Shown one piece after another: positions 7,965 to 17,806 of a stretch of DNA of 64,000 nucleotides. The stretch's first letter is position 1; every line of letters starts with the position of its first letter. The translations under genes and the position numbers were made by a program. The notes below the pieces were generated by a model. The model was not told the DNA's origin. It worked only from the letters and a program-made list of their open reading frames with translations, and ran no database searches. The DNA is from an uncultured Corynebacterium sp. GTDB lineage: Bacteria > Actinomycetota > Actinomycetes > Mycobacteriales > Mycobacteriaceae. The stretch lies in contig NZ_CAMIGN010000013.1 in NCBI RefSeq assembly GCF_946221935.1, forward strand, positions 17,218-81,217, given 5' to 3'.

Positions 7965-8993
7965 ATGACGACCACTGAAGCTACCAAGGCCACCGATACC
8001 CCCGAGGTTCTAAAGCTCGCGCGCACGAAGGTGCTGGAAAATGGCGAGCCCCTGAACTACGAGGAAACCCTGCAGGTTCTGCAGCTCGGCGATGAGCACC
8101 TGGACGAGCTGCTGGACCTCGCCCACCAAGTGCGTCTGAAGTGGTGTGGTGATGCCGTGGAGATGGAGGGCATTATCTCCCTGCAGACTGGTGGCTGCCC
8201 CGAGGACTGCCACTTCTGCGCACAGTCGGGACTTTTCGAATCTCCGGTGCGTTCCATCCAGTTGGATATTGCCCAGCTGATCGAGGCCGCAAAGCAAACC
8301 GCCAAGACCGGTGCCACTGAGTTCTGCATCGTCGCCGCTGTTAAGGGACCTGACGAGGATCTGATGAACCAAATGGCTAAGGCTATCGCCGCCATCCAGG
8401 CAGAGGTGGACATCAACATCGCCGCCTCCATCGGCATCCTCACCCAGGAGCAGGTTGACCGCCTCAAGGAACTCGGTGTACACCGCTACAACCACAACTT
8501 GGAGACCTGCAAGAGCTACTTCCCGGAAGTTGTTACGACCCACACGTGGGAGGAGCGCACCTCCACCCTGGAAATGGTGCGCGACGCAGGTATGGAAGTG
8601 TGCTGCGGCGGCATCGTCGGCATGGGCGAGACGGTCGAGCAGCGTGCAGAGTTCGCCATCGACCTGCAGAACCTCGATCCCACCGAGGTTCCGCTGAACT
8701 TCTTCGACCCGCGCCCGGGCACCCCCTTCGCCGATATCGAACCAATGCCCGTCAATGATGCGCTGCGCACCATCGGTGCCTTCCGACTGGCGCTACCCCG
8801 CCAGCTTCTGCGTTTCGCCGGTGGTCGCGAGCTAACTCTGGGCGACCTGGGCGCAGAAAAGGGTCTACTCGGCGGCATTAATGCTGTCATTGTGGGCAAC
8901 TACCTGACCACGCTGGGCCGCCCCGCTGAGCGCGACGTGGACATGCTCGGCAAGCTGCAGCTGCCGATCAAGGCTCTGAACGCAACGCTGTAG
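7965..8993 (+). CDS. bioB: biotin synthase
   Basis: A 342-residue radical-SAM enzyme that inserts sulfur into dethiobiotin, the last step of biotin synthesis. The SAM-cluster motif CxxxCxxC is present in GGCPEDCHFCAQSG (about residues 74-87). The family motifs YNHNLETCKSYFPEVVTTH and CCGGIVGMGET follow, and NFFDPRPGTPF occurs near residue 245. AGAGGAG precedes ATG 7965 at good spacing. It is followed 10 nt later by bsaP. Length and motifs are full, so it should be active. Confidence 0.97.
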   Translation: MTTTEATKATDTPEVLKLARTKVLENGEPLNYEETLQVLQLGDEHLDELLDLAHQVRLKWCGDAVEMEGIISLQTGGCPEDCHFCAQSGLFESPVRSIQLDIAQLIEAAKQTAKTGATEFCIVAAVKGPDEDLMNQMAKAIAAIQAEVDINIAASIGILTQEQVDRLKELGVHRYNHNLETCKSYFPEVVTTHTWEERTSTLEMVRDAGMEVCCGGIVGMGETVEQRAEFAIDLQNLDPTEVPLNFFDPRPGTPFADIEPMPVNDALRTIGAFRLALPRQLLRFAGGRELTLGDLGAEKGLLGGINAVIVGNYLTTLGRPAERDVDMLGKLQLPIKALNATL

Positions 8994-9003
8994 GCGCACC
9001 GCA

Positions 9004-9291
9004 ATGTCCTCTAGTACTCCCCTCAGCGAACTCACCGCTCTCTATATTCTCGGCGGTACTCCGCTGTATGACGCCCATACGGGCCAACCCCTCGATTCTT
9101 CTGATAAGTCTTTGCGCGTCGGCCGCGGGGCACTTGCACAGGCGAGTCGTGGGGCGGTGGCGGGTTTGGAACCGCCGCGCTTCTGCCCTCTGTGTGGCCG
9201 CCGCATGAAGGTTCAGGTGAACCCAATGGGATGGACCGCAGAGTGTTCCCGGCATGGCGAGTTAGATTCCGCGCTGGTCATGGACGTTTAA
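9004..9291 (+). CDS. bsaP: biotin synthase auxiliary protein
   Basis: A 95-residue protein directly after bioB. Its C-terminal half holds FCPLCGRRMKVQ and GWTAECSRHGELD, giving three cysteines and histidines in a compact zinc- or Fe-S-like pattern. This matches the actinobacterial BsaP family, reported to be needed for full BioB activity. The 10-nt spacing implies one transcript with bioB. Confidence 0.85.
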   Translation: MSSSTPLSELTALYILGGTPLYDAHTGQPLDSSDKSLRVGRGALAQASRGAVAGLEPPRFCPLCGRRMKVQVNPMGWTAECSRHGELDSALVMDV

Positions 9292-9392
9292 CGCGAACCC
9301 GACAGATTCTGCAGCGCGAGCACGTAGGGTGTAATCATCGCTAGTTCTAGCGGCAAAACTTTCCCCTACTCCGAAAGGCAGCGCTTCGCCCC

Positions 9393-9890
9393 ATGGCAGC
9401 ACCAGAGATTTCCGCCAGCACTACAGTCAATGCGCCAGCGAACGCTGTGTGGCAGCGCGTTATCAACCTCACCGCAATGGGGGACCGCAGCCCACAGTGC
9501 AAGAAAATGATTGTGCTAAACCGTAAGAGCTCCAGCGGTTCGGGCAACTCCGGCAGCACCCCTACGCCAGGTACGATCTACCTCAACATCAATCGCCAAG
9601 GCTTACTGTGGTGGCCCACGTGGGCAGTAGTCACAGAAGTCGTGCCGGAGAAGGTCTTCGAGTTCAAGATCCCCCTCAACCGCTCGCGTTGGCGTTTCGA
9701 ACTAGAGACTTCCGCCGACGGAACCACCACGCTCACAGAGAAGCGGCTCGTGGCAGGAGGGAAGACCACACTGGTGTCGCGAGCGTTGGTGGCTGCATTT
9801 CTCGGTGGGGAGGAAAAATTCGAGGCTGGCCTTGCTCAAGGAATTCAGCAGACCATCCGTGCCATTGCTATGGAAGCAGAAGAGTCTTAG
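9393..9890 (+). CDS. SRPBCC-family protein
   Basis: A 165-residue protein with the START/SRPBCC (polyketide cyclase-like) pattern: EISASTTVNAPANAVWQRVINL at the N-terminus, a central beta-rich stretch (VTEVVPEKVFEFKI), and a long C-terminal helix (FEAGLAQGIQQTIRAIAMEA). Such domains bind a hydrophobic ligand; no catalytic role can be assigned. ATG 9393 is preceded by GAAAGG. It lies 15 nt upstream of the GT87-like gene and may share its transcript. Confidence 0.75.
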   Translation: MAAPEISASTTVNAPANAVWQRVINLTAMGDRSPQCKKMIVLNRKSSSGSGNSGSTPTPGTIYLNINRQGLLWWPTWAVVTEVVPEKVFEFKIPLNRSRWRFELETSADGTTTLTEKRLVAGGKTTLVSRALVAAFLGGEEKFEAGLAQGIQQTIRAIAMEAEES

Positions 9891-9905
9891 GTACAGTTCA
9901 CTTCT

Positions 9906-11300
9906 GTGCATGATCAGCAAAACCTATCCTCCGCCCACTGGACTCGATCCCGAATCATCGGCGCGTGGGCGTTGGTGCAGGCGATTCTGATCAGCGTTTT
10001 GGTCTTCTGGCCTTTCGCCAAGGGCGATCCGCTGTATTACTTCCGTAATTCAGTACATGAGCCCACGAAACCACTCCACGGAGCGGTGCCACTCACTGAG
10101 TATCCGGATGCGGGATTATGGCCGGTACGCGCCATCGTGTGGCTGTGCGGCGACCACACCCACACCTTCCTCGTCGTTTTCTCGGGCTTCTTGATCCTGC
10201 TCAGCACCGCATTCTTCTTCTATCTGCTGAATCAAAGCCACCGGGCGGCGTTATTCTGGACGGCTTTTTGCGCGGCCACGGGCCCCATTGCGTATTCCCG
10301 TCTAGATCTCATCCCTGGCCTCTTGGTGGCCATCGCTGCTGCTGCATTGTTCAATCACCCCAAGGTAGCCTCCGCACTATTGGGATTTGCGGCGATGTCG
10401 AAACTCTGGCCTGCTGCCCTAGCTGCCGGGCTCGTGGATAAGTGGAATCGCTCCACCACGTGGGTCCGGCTGGCCACGTTCGCCGGCACCATGGTGGTTG
10501 TCGGCCTGGTCACAGTACTGACGTCTGGTTGGGATCGTCTGGTCTCCCCACTCACTTACCAGGACGTCCGCGGCTTGCAGATCGAGTCGGTCCTCGCCAC
10601 TCCCCTGATCCTCGCTGCTGCCTTTGCGCCCGGCCATTGGCATATCGCGAAAGCCCCGTCGAAGAGCTTTGAGATTTTCGGCCCCGGCGTGGATCAAATG
10701 CTCACACTGAGCACCATCCTTATGCTCGCCACAATGCTGTTCGGCCTGGGGTGGGCCTTGTGGCGCTTTATTTATGACGGCTGGTCCCCGCGAAGCACCA
10801 GCGCGTTCCTCCTGACGATGGTGCTACTCCTGATCGTCTCCAACAAGGTGTTCTCGCCACAGTACGTGGTGTGGTTCGGCCCCGTGCTGGCCGTGATGAT
10901 CGCCAAGTTGCCGGCAGCTGCCCCTTCCGAGCAGGGCACCCCGGCGCCACTATCCCGGTCAATGGTGTTCGGCAAACACGAGGTTCTCGGCTACCTGCCG
11001 GGCCTTAGCGTGCTCGCTGCAGCACTGACGATGGTGGTTTTCCCTTTCACCTATAACCTCCTTTTCGAAGGTCCACACTGGTTCGCAGCACTTGTGCTCA
11101 CGGCACGGAACATCCTTATGGTCGTCATTACTTTCTTGACGCTGCGCCTCGCCATCCGCGAAGGGTTTAAGGACCTTCCGACAACGGAAACGGTAGGCGT
11201 CCTCAAGAACAACCCCCTAACAAACAGCCCTAAGAATGGCACCGAACGTTTCGATCGCGTGAAAGCCACATTCCGCAGAAGCCAAACGCCCACACAGTAG
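9906..11300 (+). CDS. GT87/DUF2029-like membrane glycosyltransferase
   Basis: A 464-residue polytopic protein with about ten TM segments. It resembles GT-C mannosyltransferases of the DUF2029/GT87 type, with an early loop 'TEYPDAGLWPVRAIVW', then 'AYSRLDLIPGLLVAIAAA' and 'LLGFAAMSKLWPAALAAG'. In corynebacteria such enzymes use polyprenyl-phosphate mannose to extend lipoglycans of the cell envelope; which polymer is built here is unknown. The chosen GTG start at 9906 keeps the first hydrophobic segment intact. The 3' end overlaps the convergent MFS gene by 71 nt, so the Lys/Arg-rich tail overlaps coding sequence on the other strand. Confidence 0.75.
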   Translation: MHDQQNLSSAHWTRSRIIGAWALVQAILISVLVFWPFAKGDPLYYFRNSVHEPTKPLHGAVPLTEYPDAGLWPVRAIVWLCGDHTHTFLVVFSGFLILLSTAFFFYLLNQSHRAALFWTAFCAATGPIAYSRLDLIPGLLVAIAAAALFNHPKVASALLGFAAMSKLWPAALAAGLVDKWNRSTTWVRLATFAGTMVVVGLVTVLTSGWDRLVSPLTYQDVRGLQIESVLATPLILAAAFAPGHWHIAKAPSKSFEIFGPGVDQMLTLSTILMLATMLFGLGWALWRFIYDGWSPRSTSAFLLTMVLLLIVSNKVFSPQYVVWFGPVLAVMIAKLPAAAPSEQGTPAPLSRSMVFGKHEVLGYLPGLSVLAAALTMVVFPFTYNLLFEGPHWFAALVLTARNILMVVITFLTLRLAIREGFKDLPTTETVGVLKNNPLTNSPKNGTERFDRVKATFRRSQTPTQ

Positions 11301-12498
11301 CCACGGCAATCCAGGCCACACCGAAGTCGCCCCACGTGTAATGCCCATCCGGAGCCCGCAGGTTGAGCAGCACGCCAACTGCCTGGGCGCCGATCATGCC
11401 CGCGATCCAGCCACCCATATTCGCCAAGCCGGTGCCGGTGGCGACGAAGCGGCGGTCCACTTTCTCGCGCACAGAGTCAAAACCCAGGTTCGCGACGGGG
11501 CCGGTGAAACCCATGATGATGTTCATCAGGCACGCAGCCCACAACACACCGGTGGGAGCAGCGGTAAAGAACCACAACCAGCCCAACCATCCGGTAACAG
11601 AAAAGAGCATCACGACCTGCATGCGGTGGTTGTAGAAGCGTGCAGAAAGCAGACCCACAATCGGCCCCACCATCACCGAGGCCAAGGTGCCAAGGGATAG
11701 TGCCAATCCGGCCTTATCCGCGGTCAGCCCCAGGCCAAGAGTCATGATCGGCAGCCCCCACAGCAGGGTGAACACCACCAGCGCACCCAGACCCGTCCAG
11801 TGAACAAAGAAGCCGTGCCAGCACACGCGGTTGGTCAGCACATTAGCCAGGATCGTTCTAACGGACATCCGCTGCGTGGTGGCAGAGGGCTGCGTCGGGG
11901 CAGGCTTCGCAGTCTCCGGCGCATCTTTCACCAAAACCCCCGCTGCCAAGGCCACCAGCGCCCCCACTGCTCCAAGGCTGACGAACCCTACCTGCCAGCT
12001 TGTTGCGTGCAGCAAGCTCAAAAACGGTACCGCCGAGAGAAATTGGCCGAACTGCCCCACCGCGCCCGTCAGCTGACCCAACAGCGGAGCGTGACGTAGT
12101 GGAATCCACGCGGGGATCAAGCGCATGACGGATAGGAATGCCGTCGCATCGCCTGCACCGATGAGCATGCGGGCGCCGATCGCCACCGGGTAGCTGGAGG
12201 TGAAAGCCAGAGTCACCTGCCCTAACGCCATCACAAAAGCACCGGCAACCATTAGCTTGCGCGGGCCAAAGCGATCCACCAGCAGCCCCACCGGGATCTG
12301 TGCAAACGCGTACACGGCCAGCTGCAGTGTGGTGAACACAGCCAGCTGCGCGGCATTGATGTGGAAACGGTCGATTGCGTCCACACTGGCCACGCCAAAG
12401 GAAGTGCGTCCCGTGACCGCCAGGGTGTAGCACAGCACCCCAGCTCCCCATACCAGCAGCGCGCGGCTGCTGAGTTTCTCTTTGTCTGTCGCCGTCAC
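11230..12498 (-). CDS. MFS transporter
   Basis: A 422-residue carrier with about twelve TM segments. The major-facilitator loop motif is visible as GLLVDRFGPRKLMVAG (about residues 72-87), and 'GARMLIGAGDATAFLSVMRLI' follows in TM4-5. The substrate is not evident. The last ~20 residues overlap the convergent GT87-like gene. It is divergent from the sortase-like gene, with only 44 bp between the start codons, so both promoters must lie in that gap. Confidence 0.85.
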   Translation of the reverse strand: MTATDKEKLSSRALLVWGAGVLCYTLAVTGRTSFGVASVDAIDRFHINAAQLAVFTTLQLAVYAFAQIPVGLLVDRFGPRKLMVAGAFVMALGQVTLAFTSSYPVAIGARMLIGAGDATAFLSVMRLIPAWIPLRHAPLLGQLTGAVGQFGQFLSAVPFLSLLHATSWQVGFVSLGAVGALVALAAGVLVKDAPETAKPAPTQPSATTQRMSVRTILANVLTNRVCWHGFFVHWTGLGALVVFTLLWGLPIMTLGLGLTADKAGLALSLGTLASVMVGPIVGLLSARFYNHRMQVVMLFSVTGWLGWLWFFTAAPTGVLWAACLMNIIMGFTGPVANLGFDSVREKVDRRFVATGTGLANMGGWIAGMIGAQAVGVLLNLRAPDGHYTWGDFGVAWIAVATVWAFGFCGMWLSRDRNVRCHS

Positions 12499-12542
12499 GC
12501 GTCCTACGCTACCCGGTCGATATATGGATAAACTTATTCACT

Positions 12543-13367
12543 ATGAGCTTTACCCGCCCTTTTACTAATCGCCGCCGAACCGTAGCCGCCGTTGTGGCTC
12601 TACTCGTCGTCATCGCACTGATTGTTTGGGCTGTTTTAGCTCTTTCGGGTGATGACGCCCCCTCGGCCTCCAACCGTGCCAGCTCCAGCGAGGAGACTGG
12701 CAGCTCTGCATCTTCGAGCGCGGAGAAGCCCAACGACAAGAAGAAAGACAAGGACGGCAAGGAGGACAAGGAGGGCAAGGACCATAAGGACGGGGACAAA
12801 GACAAGAAGAAGGATCGCGCACTTGTCCCGGGGCCACTCGGACAGAATGGTTCCTTCACCATGGACGGTCCCGCACCGGTGAATGGGGCGACATATGCCT
12901 CGATGCCCTATGCCCTTCCGCTCAACCCAGCTGGCCCGCAGAACACGATGGTGCGCTGGGTAGATGGCTGGGGAGTCTCCCCGAACAATGCGGAAAAGGG
13001 CACAATGTATGTGCTGGGGCACGCCTGGGGTGCTGCTCCGTTGGTTTTTAACCCGCTGAGCGAAGCTGTGACCGCGGATGTGAACCTCAATGCTCCGCCG
13101 AAGAATGTCACCGGAACCGACGGTAAACCGGTGAAACGCTACTCCTCCGATGTGCTTAATGGCGCCCGCATCACCATGCGCGATGGCGCGAACCACGGGC
13201 ACACGTGGAAAGTCACCCGTAGCTGGCTGGTGGATAAGAACGAGGCGATCGTGGATCCGGACATCATGGACGACAAGCGACCAGGCCGCATTGTTTTGAT
13301 CGCCTGCTCCGTTTCTGGTTCCAGCGACCTGGGCTACAACGTCATCGTCGAGGGGCAGCTGGACTAG
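12543..13367 (+). CDS. sortase-like surface protein (class E/F type), no evident catalytic Arg
   Basis: A 274-residue protein with an N-terminal membrane anchor (residues ~14-36) and a Ser-rich then Lys/Asp/Glu-rich linker (~40-95). The C-terminal domain has sortase features: the His in MYVLGHAWG and the Cys in IVLIACSVSG. The catalytic arginine usually found a few residues after the Cys (R.N.V..A) is missing; the segment reads SSDLGYNVIVEGQ. It is therefore either an atypical sortase or a derived non-transpeptidase. The stop shares bases with the convergent glnE stop. Confidence 0.7.
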   Translation: MSFTRPFTNRRRTVAAVVALLVVIALIVWAVLALSGDDAPSASNRASSSEETGSSASSSAEKPNDKKKDKDGKEDKEGKDHKDGDKDKKKDRALVPGPLGQNGSFTMDGPAPVNGATYASMPYALPLNPAGPQNTMVRWVDGWGVSPNNAEKGTMYVLGHAWGAAPLVFNPLSEAVTADVNLNAPPKNVTGTDGKPVKRYSSDVLNGARITMRDGANHGHTWKVTRSWLVDKNEAIVDPDIMDDKRPGRIVLIACSVSGSSDLGYNVIVEGQLD

Positions 13368-16300
13368 CCACCGTAGTCAATGCCGACATCCTCACCCCAG
13401 AAGATCCGGTCGACCACGCGGTGTGCTTTGCGGGTCTTCTTAAGGTAGTCGTCAAGGAACTCCTGTGCCTGCTCTGGCTGCCAATGGGCCGCCGCCGCAA
13501 CGTGACGAAGTTGGTCTCCGTGGCTAGGCAACTGATCCTTGCGCTTACCCTTGACCAGCACAATTGCGTTGCGGGCGATGGTGGCGGTGATCCAGGAATC
13601 ACGCAAGATTTCCGCATCGGCCTCGGCGATAAACTCACCGCTGGCCAGCTCGCGCAGCGTTTCTAGGGTGGAGGTGTTGCGCAGGTTCTGAGCATCATCG
13701 CCGTGCTGCATGGTAAGCAGCTGGACAGTCCACTCCACGTCGGTCAGCGCACCGCGGCCTAGCTTGGTGTGAGTTTTGCGGTCTGCACCCCGCGGCAAGC
13801 GTTCTGAATCCACGCGCGCCTTCATACGGCGAACCTCTTGCACGACCTTGTCATCCACACCTCCCGGCGGATAGCGGAAGTCGTCGATCATGCGCAGGAA
13901 CTCAATGCCCAGGTCTTTATCGCCGGCGATCCAGGTGGCACGCAACAGGGCTTGCATCTCCCACGTCTCGCCCCACTGCTCGTAGTAGCGGCGGTAGGAA
14001 TCCAGCGTGCGCACGACCGGCCCGTTGCGTCCCTCGGGGCGCAGGTCAATGTCCACGTCCAATGGCGGATCCTGGCTGGGTCTGCCCAGGCGAGTTCGCA
14101 CCGTGTCGCAAATATGAGTGGCCCACTTCAGCGCCTCTGATTCGTCGGCGCCTTCTACAGGCTGGGCGACGAACATCACGTCGGCGTCGGAACCATAGCC
14201 CAGCTCCGCGCCACCCAACCGTCCCATGCCAATAACGGTGATGCGGGCAGGCGCATTGGCTACGTTCTCGTCCTCCCAATAGCGAATCTCAGCGCGCAAA
14301 GCCGCTTCGAGTACCGCGTCCCACACCCAAGACAGGGAGACGCACACCTGCTCGACATCCATGAAGCCCAATAGGTCGGCCGCTGCAATGCGGGCGAGCT
14401 CTGCTCGGCGGAGCGAACGCGCGACGGAGATGGCCTTGTCCGGGTGGCGATGTCGGCCTGCGGCGGCCACCAGGGAGTGGGTAACCACCTGATGAGCCTG
14501 CTCCAGGAACTTCGGCCCGGTAGCGCCGTCGGAAAGCAGTTTCACCGAATCGACAGAGTTCAGGAACAGCTCCGAGGCATAGGGAGACGTGCCCAGGATG
14601 TGCATGAGGCGTTTGCCCACGATGTTTTCGTCGCGCAGCAGGCGCAAGAACCAGCTGTACTCATGCGCAGCCTCCGACATTTTGCGATAGTTCAGCAGGC
14701 CGGCATCCGGATCAACGGTTTTGCCGAGCCATTCCAGCAACGTGGGCAGGATGATGGCCTGAAGTTTAGCCTTGCGGCTCTTCCCCGCTGCTAGCGCACT
14801 CAAGTGCTCAAATGCACGATCCGGGTACGCGTATCCCAAGGCGGCAAGCTGGCGCTTGGCGGCCTCCGGAGACAGGCGAATCGTCTCTGCCTCCATCGCC
14901 GCCACCGAGGTAAGCAATGGGCGGTAGAACAGTTTCGAATGCAGGTGGCTGACCTGCAGGTTAACGCGCTTGACGTCCGCGGATAGCTGCTCGTCCATCG
15001 ACCTGGTGCCCTCCGGTCGACAGCCGGCTGTGCGACCCAGCCATACACGTGCGCGGATGTCCTCCTTGGGCGGCAGGGTGTGGGTGCGCTTAAGACGCTG
15101 CAATTGCAGGCGGTGCTCAAGCAGGCGCATAAACGCATAGTCTTCCTGCAGGCTCTGGCAATCTGCCCGGCCGATATAGCCACCCGCGGCCAAAGCATTC
15201 AACGCGGATACGGTGGAGCGGGTACGCAAAGATTCGTCGGTGCGCCCGTGCACCATCTGCAGCAGCTGGACGGCGAACTCAATGTCACGCAAGCCGCCCG
15301 GCCCCAACTTCAACTCGCGGGCGCGGATATCATCCGGAATATTCTCAATGACGCGGCGGCGCATAGCCTGCACATCCGTCACGAAGTCCTCACGCTCGGT
15401 AGCAGACCACACCTTGCTGGCCAGCGCATCGACGTACTCCTGCCCCAATGCCAGATCGCCCGTCATCGGGCGGGCCTTGAGCTGCGCCTGGAACTCCCAA
15501 GTCTCGGCCCAACGGTTGTAGTAGTTCACATGCGATTCCAGGGTGCGCACCAGCGCACCGCTCTTGCCCTCCGGGCGCAGTGCCGCATCCACCTCAAAGA
15601 ACACGCGAGTGCCGATGTTGATGAACTCCCCTGCCCAGCGCGTGGCCTTCGGGTCTGCGGGCTCGGCAACAAAGATGACGTCCACGTCCGAGATGTAGTT
15701 CAACTCCTGCGCACCGCATTTGCCCATGGCTAGTACGGCAAGCCGGGCGGGTTCCTCGTCGGCGTCATAAACCTGCGCACAAGCCACTGCCAGCGCGGCG
15801 GTCAGGGCAGCATCCGCAGCATCCGACAGACGTCGAGAGACCAGCTCGAAGCTGACTGGTTTGCATGGCTTCTGTCCGCGCTGAACAAAAGTGCCCGCCA
15901 CATCCACAGCGGCGATGCGGGCCAGGATTGTGCGATAGGCAAGGCGCATGGCGTCGTCGGCCTGCGAACCGGTAACGGCAGCGCGGAACACCCGTTCACC
16001 CGCGCCCTCGACGCGCGTCGCCTCGACGCTGTCCAGCATCAGCTGCATCATCTCTTGAGAGGTGGGCATGCCCGATTCCAGCTGCTTCCACTCCTGCGGA
16101 TGGGCGACAATGTGATCGCCCAACATCGATGATGCACCGAAAAGCCCCAGTAGCCGCACGGCGAAGGTGCGGGACTCGGCAATTCGATCCAGCAGCTCAG
16201 ATGCCTCATCCCCCAGTGCGTTCACCAGGCGGATCAGGTTATTCAGCGCCAGATCCGGGTCCCCCGTCGCCGCGAGAATCCACATCTGTTCGGCGTGTTT

Positions 16301-16408
16301 GGCGTCCACCCATCCCAGCTGTTGAAGGTCCTCCTGAGCCTTCGGGTGGGTAAGGCCCAAGTTGCGGGCGGTGGGCACGGAGGAACGCGAACTGCGGGGA
16401 CGGGTCAT
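13364..16408 (-). CDS. glnE: glutamine synthetase adenylyltransferase/deadenylylase
   Basis: A 1014-residue bifunctional enzyme that adds AMP to, and removes it from, a conserved tyrosine of glutamine synthetase in response to nitrogen status. Two nucleotidyltransferase domains are visible: ISDVDVIFVAEP with its downstream DAALRPEGKSG in the N-terminal half, and GSDADVMFVAQP with DIDLRPEGRNG in the C-terminal half. The helical regions with 'GPGGLRDIEFAVQLLQM' and 'GRGALTDVEWTVQLLTM' follow each domain. Length and duplicated architecture are complete. glnA2 lies 60 bp upstream on the same strand, the arrangement of mycobacteria and corynebacteria. Confidence 0.97.
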   Translation of the reverse strand: MTRPRSSRSSVPTARNLGLTHPKAQEDLQQLGWVDAKHAEQMWILAATGDPDLALNNLIRLVNALGDEASELLDRIAESRTFAVRLLGLFGASSMLGDHIVAHPQEWKQLESGMPTSQEMMQLMLDSVEATRVEGAGERVFRAAVTGSQADDAMRLAYRTILARIAAVDVAGTFVQRGQKPCKPVSFELVSRRLSDAADAALTAALAVACAQVYDADEEPARLAVLAMGKCGAQELNYISDVDVIFVAEPADPKATRWAGEFINIGTRVFFEVDAALRPEGKSGALVRTLESHVNYYNRWAETWEFQAQLKARPMTGDLALGQEYVDALASKVWSATEREDFVTDVQAMRRRVIENIPDDIRARELKLGPGGLRDIEFAVQLLQMVHGRTDESLRTRSTVSALNALAAGGYIGRADCQSLQEDYAFMRLLEHRLQLQRLKRTHTLPPKEDIRARVWLGRTAGCRPEGTRSMDEQLSADVKRVNLQVSHLHSKLFYRPLLTSVAAMEAETIRLSPEAAKRQLAALGYAYPDRAFEHLSALAAGKSRKAKLQAIILPTLLEWLGKTVDPDAGLLNYRKMSEAAHEYSWFLRLLRDENIVGKRLMHILGTSPYASELFLNSVDSVKLLSDGATGPKFLEQAHQVVTHSLVAAAGRHRHPDKAISVARSLRRAELARIAAADLLGFMDVEQVCVSLSWVWDAVLEAALRAEIRYWEDENVANAPARITVIGMGRLGGAELGYGSDADVMFVAQPVEGADESEALKWATHICDTVRTRLGRPSQDPPLDVDIDLRPEGRNGPVVRTLDSYRRYYEQWGETWEMQALLRATWIAGDKDLGIEFLRMIDDFRYPPGGVDDKVVQEVRRMKARVDSERLPRGADRKTHTKLGRGALTDVEWTVQLLTMQHGDDAQNLRNTSTLETLRELASGEFIAEADAEILRDSWITATIARNAIVLVKGKRKDQLPSHGDQLRHVAAAAHWQPEQAQEFLDDYLKKTRKAHRVVDRIFWGEDVGIDYGG

Positions 16409-16468
16409 GAGGTACGGGTGCTCCTGGGATCTAAGTGAAGGTGGGGCGTGAGGGCGTCACGAAAAAAC

Positions 16469-17806
16469 CTAGAACGGCAGATTATTTCGCAGCTCCCACG
16501 GCGTGATCTGTGCTTGGTACTCGTACCACTCACGCCACTTGTTGCGTAGGAAGAACTCAAAGACGTGCTCGCCGAGGGCATCGGCGACCAGCTCGGAGCG
16601 CTCCATCTCTCGCAATGCGCTGTTCAGGTCGGAGGGCAGATCCTTGTAACCGGCGGCAATCCGCTCGCGGCGGGTCATGAGGGAAACGTCCTCCTCCGCC
16701 GGGGCCGGCAGCTCGTAGTCCTCCTTGATGCCCTTCAGGCCCGCCGCCAACAACACTGAATAAGCCAAGTACGGGTTGCAGGCGCTATCCGGCGAGCGCA
16801 CCTCCACGCGACGGGAAGCCGCCTTGTGCTGCGTGTACATCGGCAGACGCACCATCGCGGAACGGTTCGACGCACCCCACGCCGCCGCGCGCGGAGCCTC
16901 ATCACCGGACGTAATGCGCTTGTAGGAGTTCACCCACTGGTTGGTGACCGCAGAAATCTCCGGAGCGTGCTCCAAGATGCCCGCGATGAAGGACTTCGCA
17001 GTTCTGGAAAGGCGCAACTCGTCATCCGGGTCGTGGAACGCATTGTTATCGCCCTCGAACAAGGACATGTGGGTGTGCATGGCCGAACCGGCGTGCTCCT
17101 GGAACGGCTTCGGCATGAACGTCGCGGCCACTCCATTGCGGCGGGCGACCTGCTTGATCAGGTAGCGGAACGTCATTACGTTATCGGCCATTGTCAGCGC
17201 ATCGGCGTAGCGCAGGTCGATCTCCTGCTGCCCCGGTGCGTTCTCGTGATGGGAAAACTCCACAGAGATTCCCATGTGCTCCAATGCGCTGATCGCATGG
17301 GCGCGGAAAGCCGGAGCATCGTCGGTGACGGCCTGGTCGAAATAGCCACCACTATCCGTCGGCACTGGCGGGTAGCCCTTCGTCTCCAGCTCCTTGACCA
17401 GGAAGAACTCAATCTCCGGGTGGACATAGCAGCTAAATCCCTGGTCCGCGGCAGCCTTGATTTGTCGGCGCAGCACCTGGCGCGGGTCTGCCCACGACGG
17501 CGTGCCATCCGGCATCGCAATATCGCAGAACATGCGTGCCGATAGCTCCCCGGTGTCGGATTTAAACGGCAGAATCTGGAACGTCGACGGGTCCGGCTGC
17601 GCAATAGTGTCAGACTCCGCAATACGGGAAAAGCCCTCGATCGCCGAACCGTCGAAGCCAATGCCCTCCTCAAAAGCTCCCTCTAGCTCTGCTGGCACCA
17701 CTGCCACGGATTTCAGATACCCCTGGATATCTGTAAACCAAAGGCGAACAAAGCGGATGTCGCGTTCTTCCAGCGTGCGCAGAACATATTCCTGTTGGCG
17801 ATTCAT
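16469..17806 (-). CDS. glnA2: glutamine synthetase, type I-beta-like (GlnA2)
   Basis: A 445-residue glutamine synthetase. Visible family motifs are FDGSAIEGFSRIAESD, the Mg/Glu-binding VHPEIEFFLVKE, HHENAPGQQEIDLRYADAL, MPKPFQEHAGSAMHTHMSL (active-site His), and EVRSPDSACNPYLA. The ATG at 17806 is used; a second in-frame ATG at 17815 would add three residues. The frame remains open far upstream across panB on the opposite strand, but that extension is antisense shadow. It is transcribed towards glnE, consistent with joint nitrogen control. No adenylylation-type loop could be judged with certainty. Confidence 0.93.
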   Translation of the reverse strand: MNRQQEYVLRTLEERDIRFVRLWFTDIQGYLKSVAVVPAELEGAFEEGIGFDGSAIEGFSRIAESDTIAQPDPSTFQILPFKSDTGELSARMFCDIAMPDGTPSWADPRQVLRRQIKAAADQGFSCYVHPEIEFFLVKELETKGYPPVPTDSGGYFDQAVTDDAPAFRAHAISALEHMGISVEFSHHENAPGQQEIDLRYADALTMADNVMTFRYLIKQVARRNGVAATFMPKPFQEHAGSAMHTHMSLFEGDNNAFHDPDDELRLSRTAKSFIAGILEHAPEISAVTNQWVNSYKRITSGDEAPRAAAWGASNRSAMVRLPMYTQHKAASRRVEVRSPDSACNPYLAYSVLLAAGLKGIKEDYELPAPAEEDVSLMTRRERIAAGYKDLPSDLNSALREMERSELVADALGEHVFEFFLRNKWREWYEYQAQITPWELRNNLPF

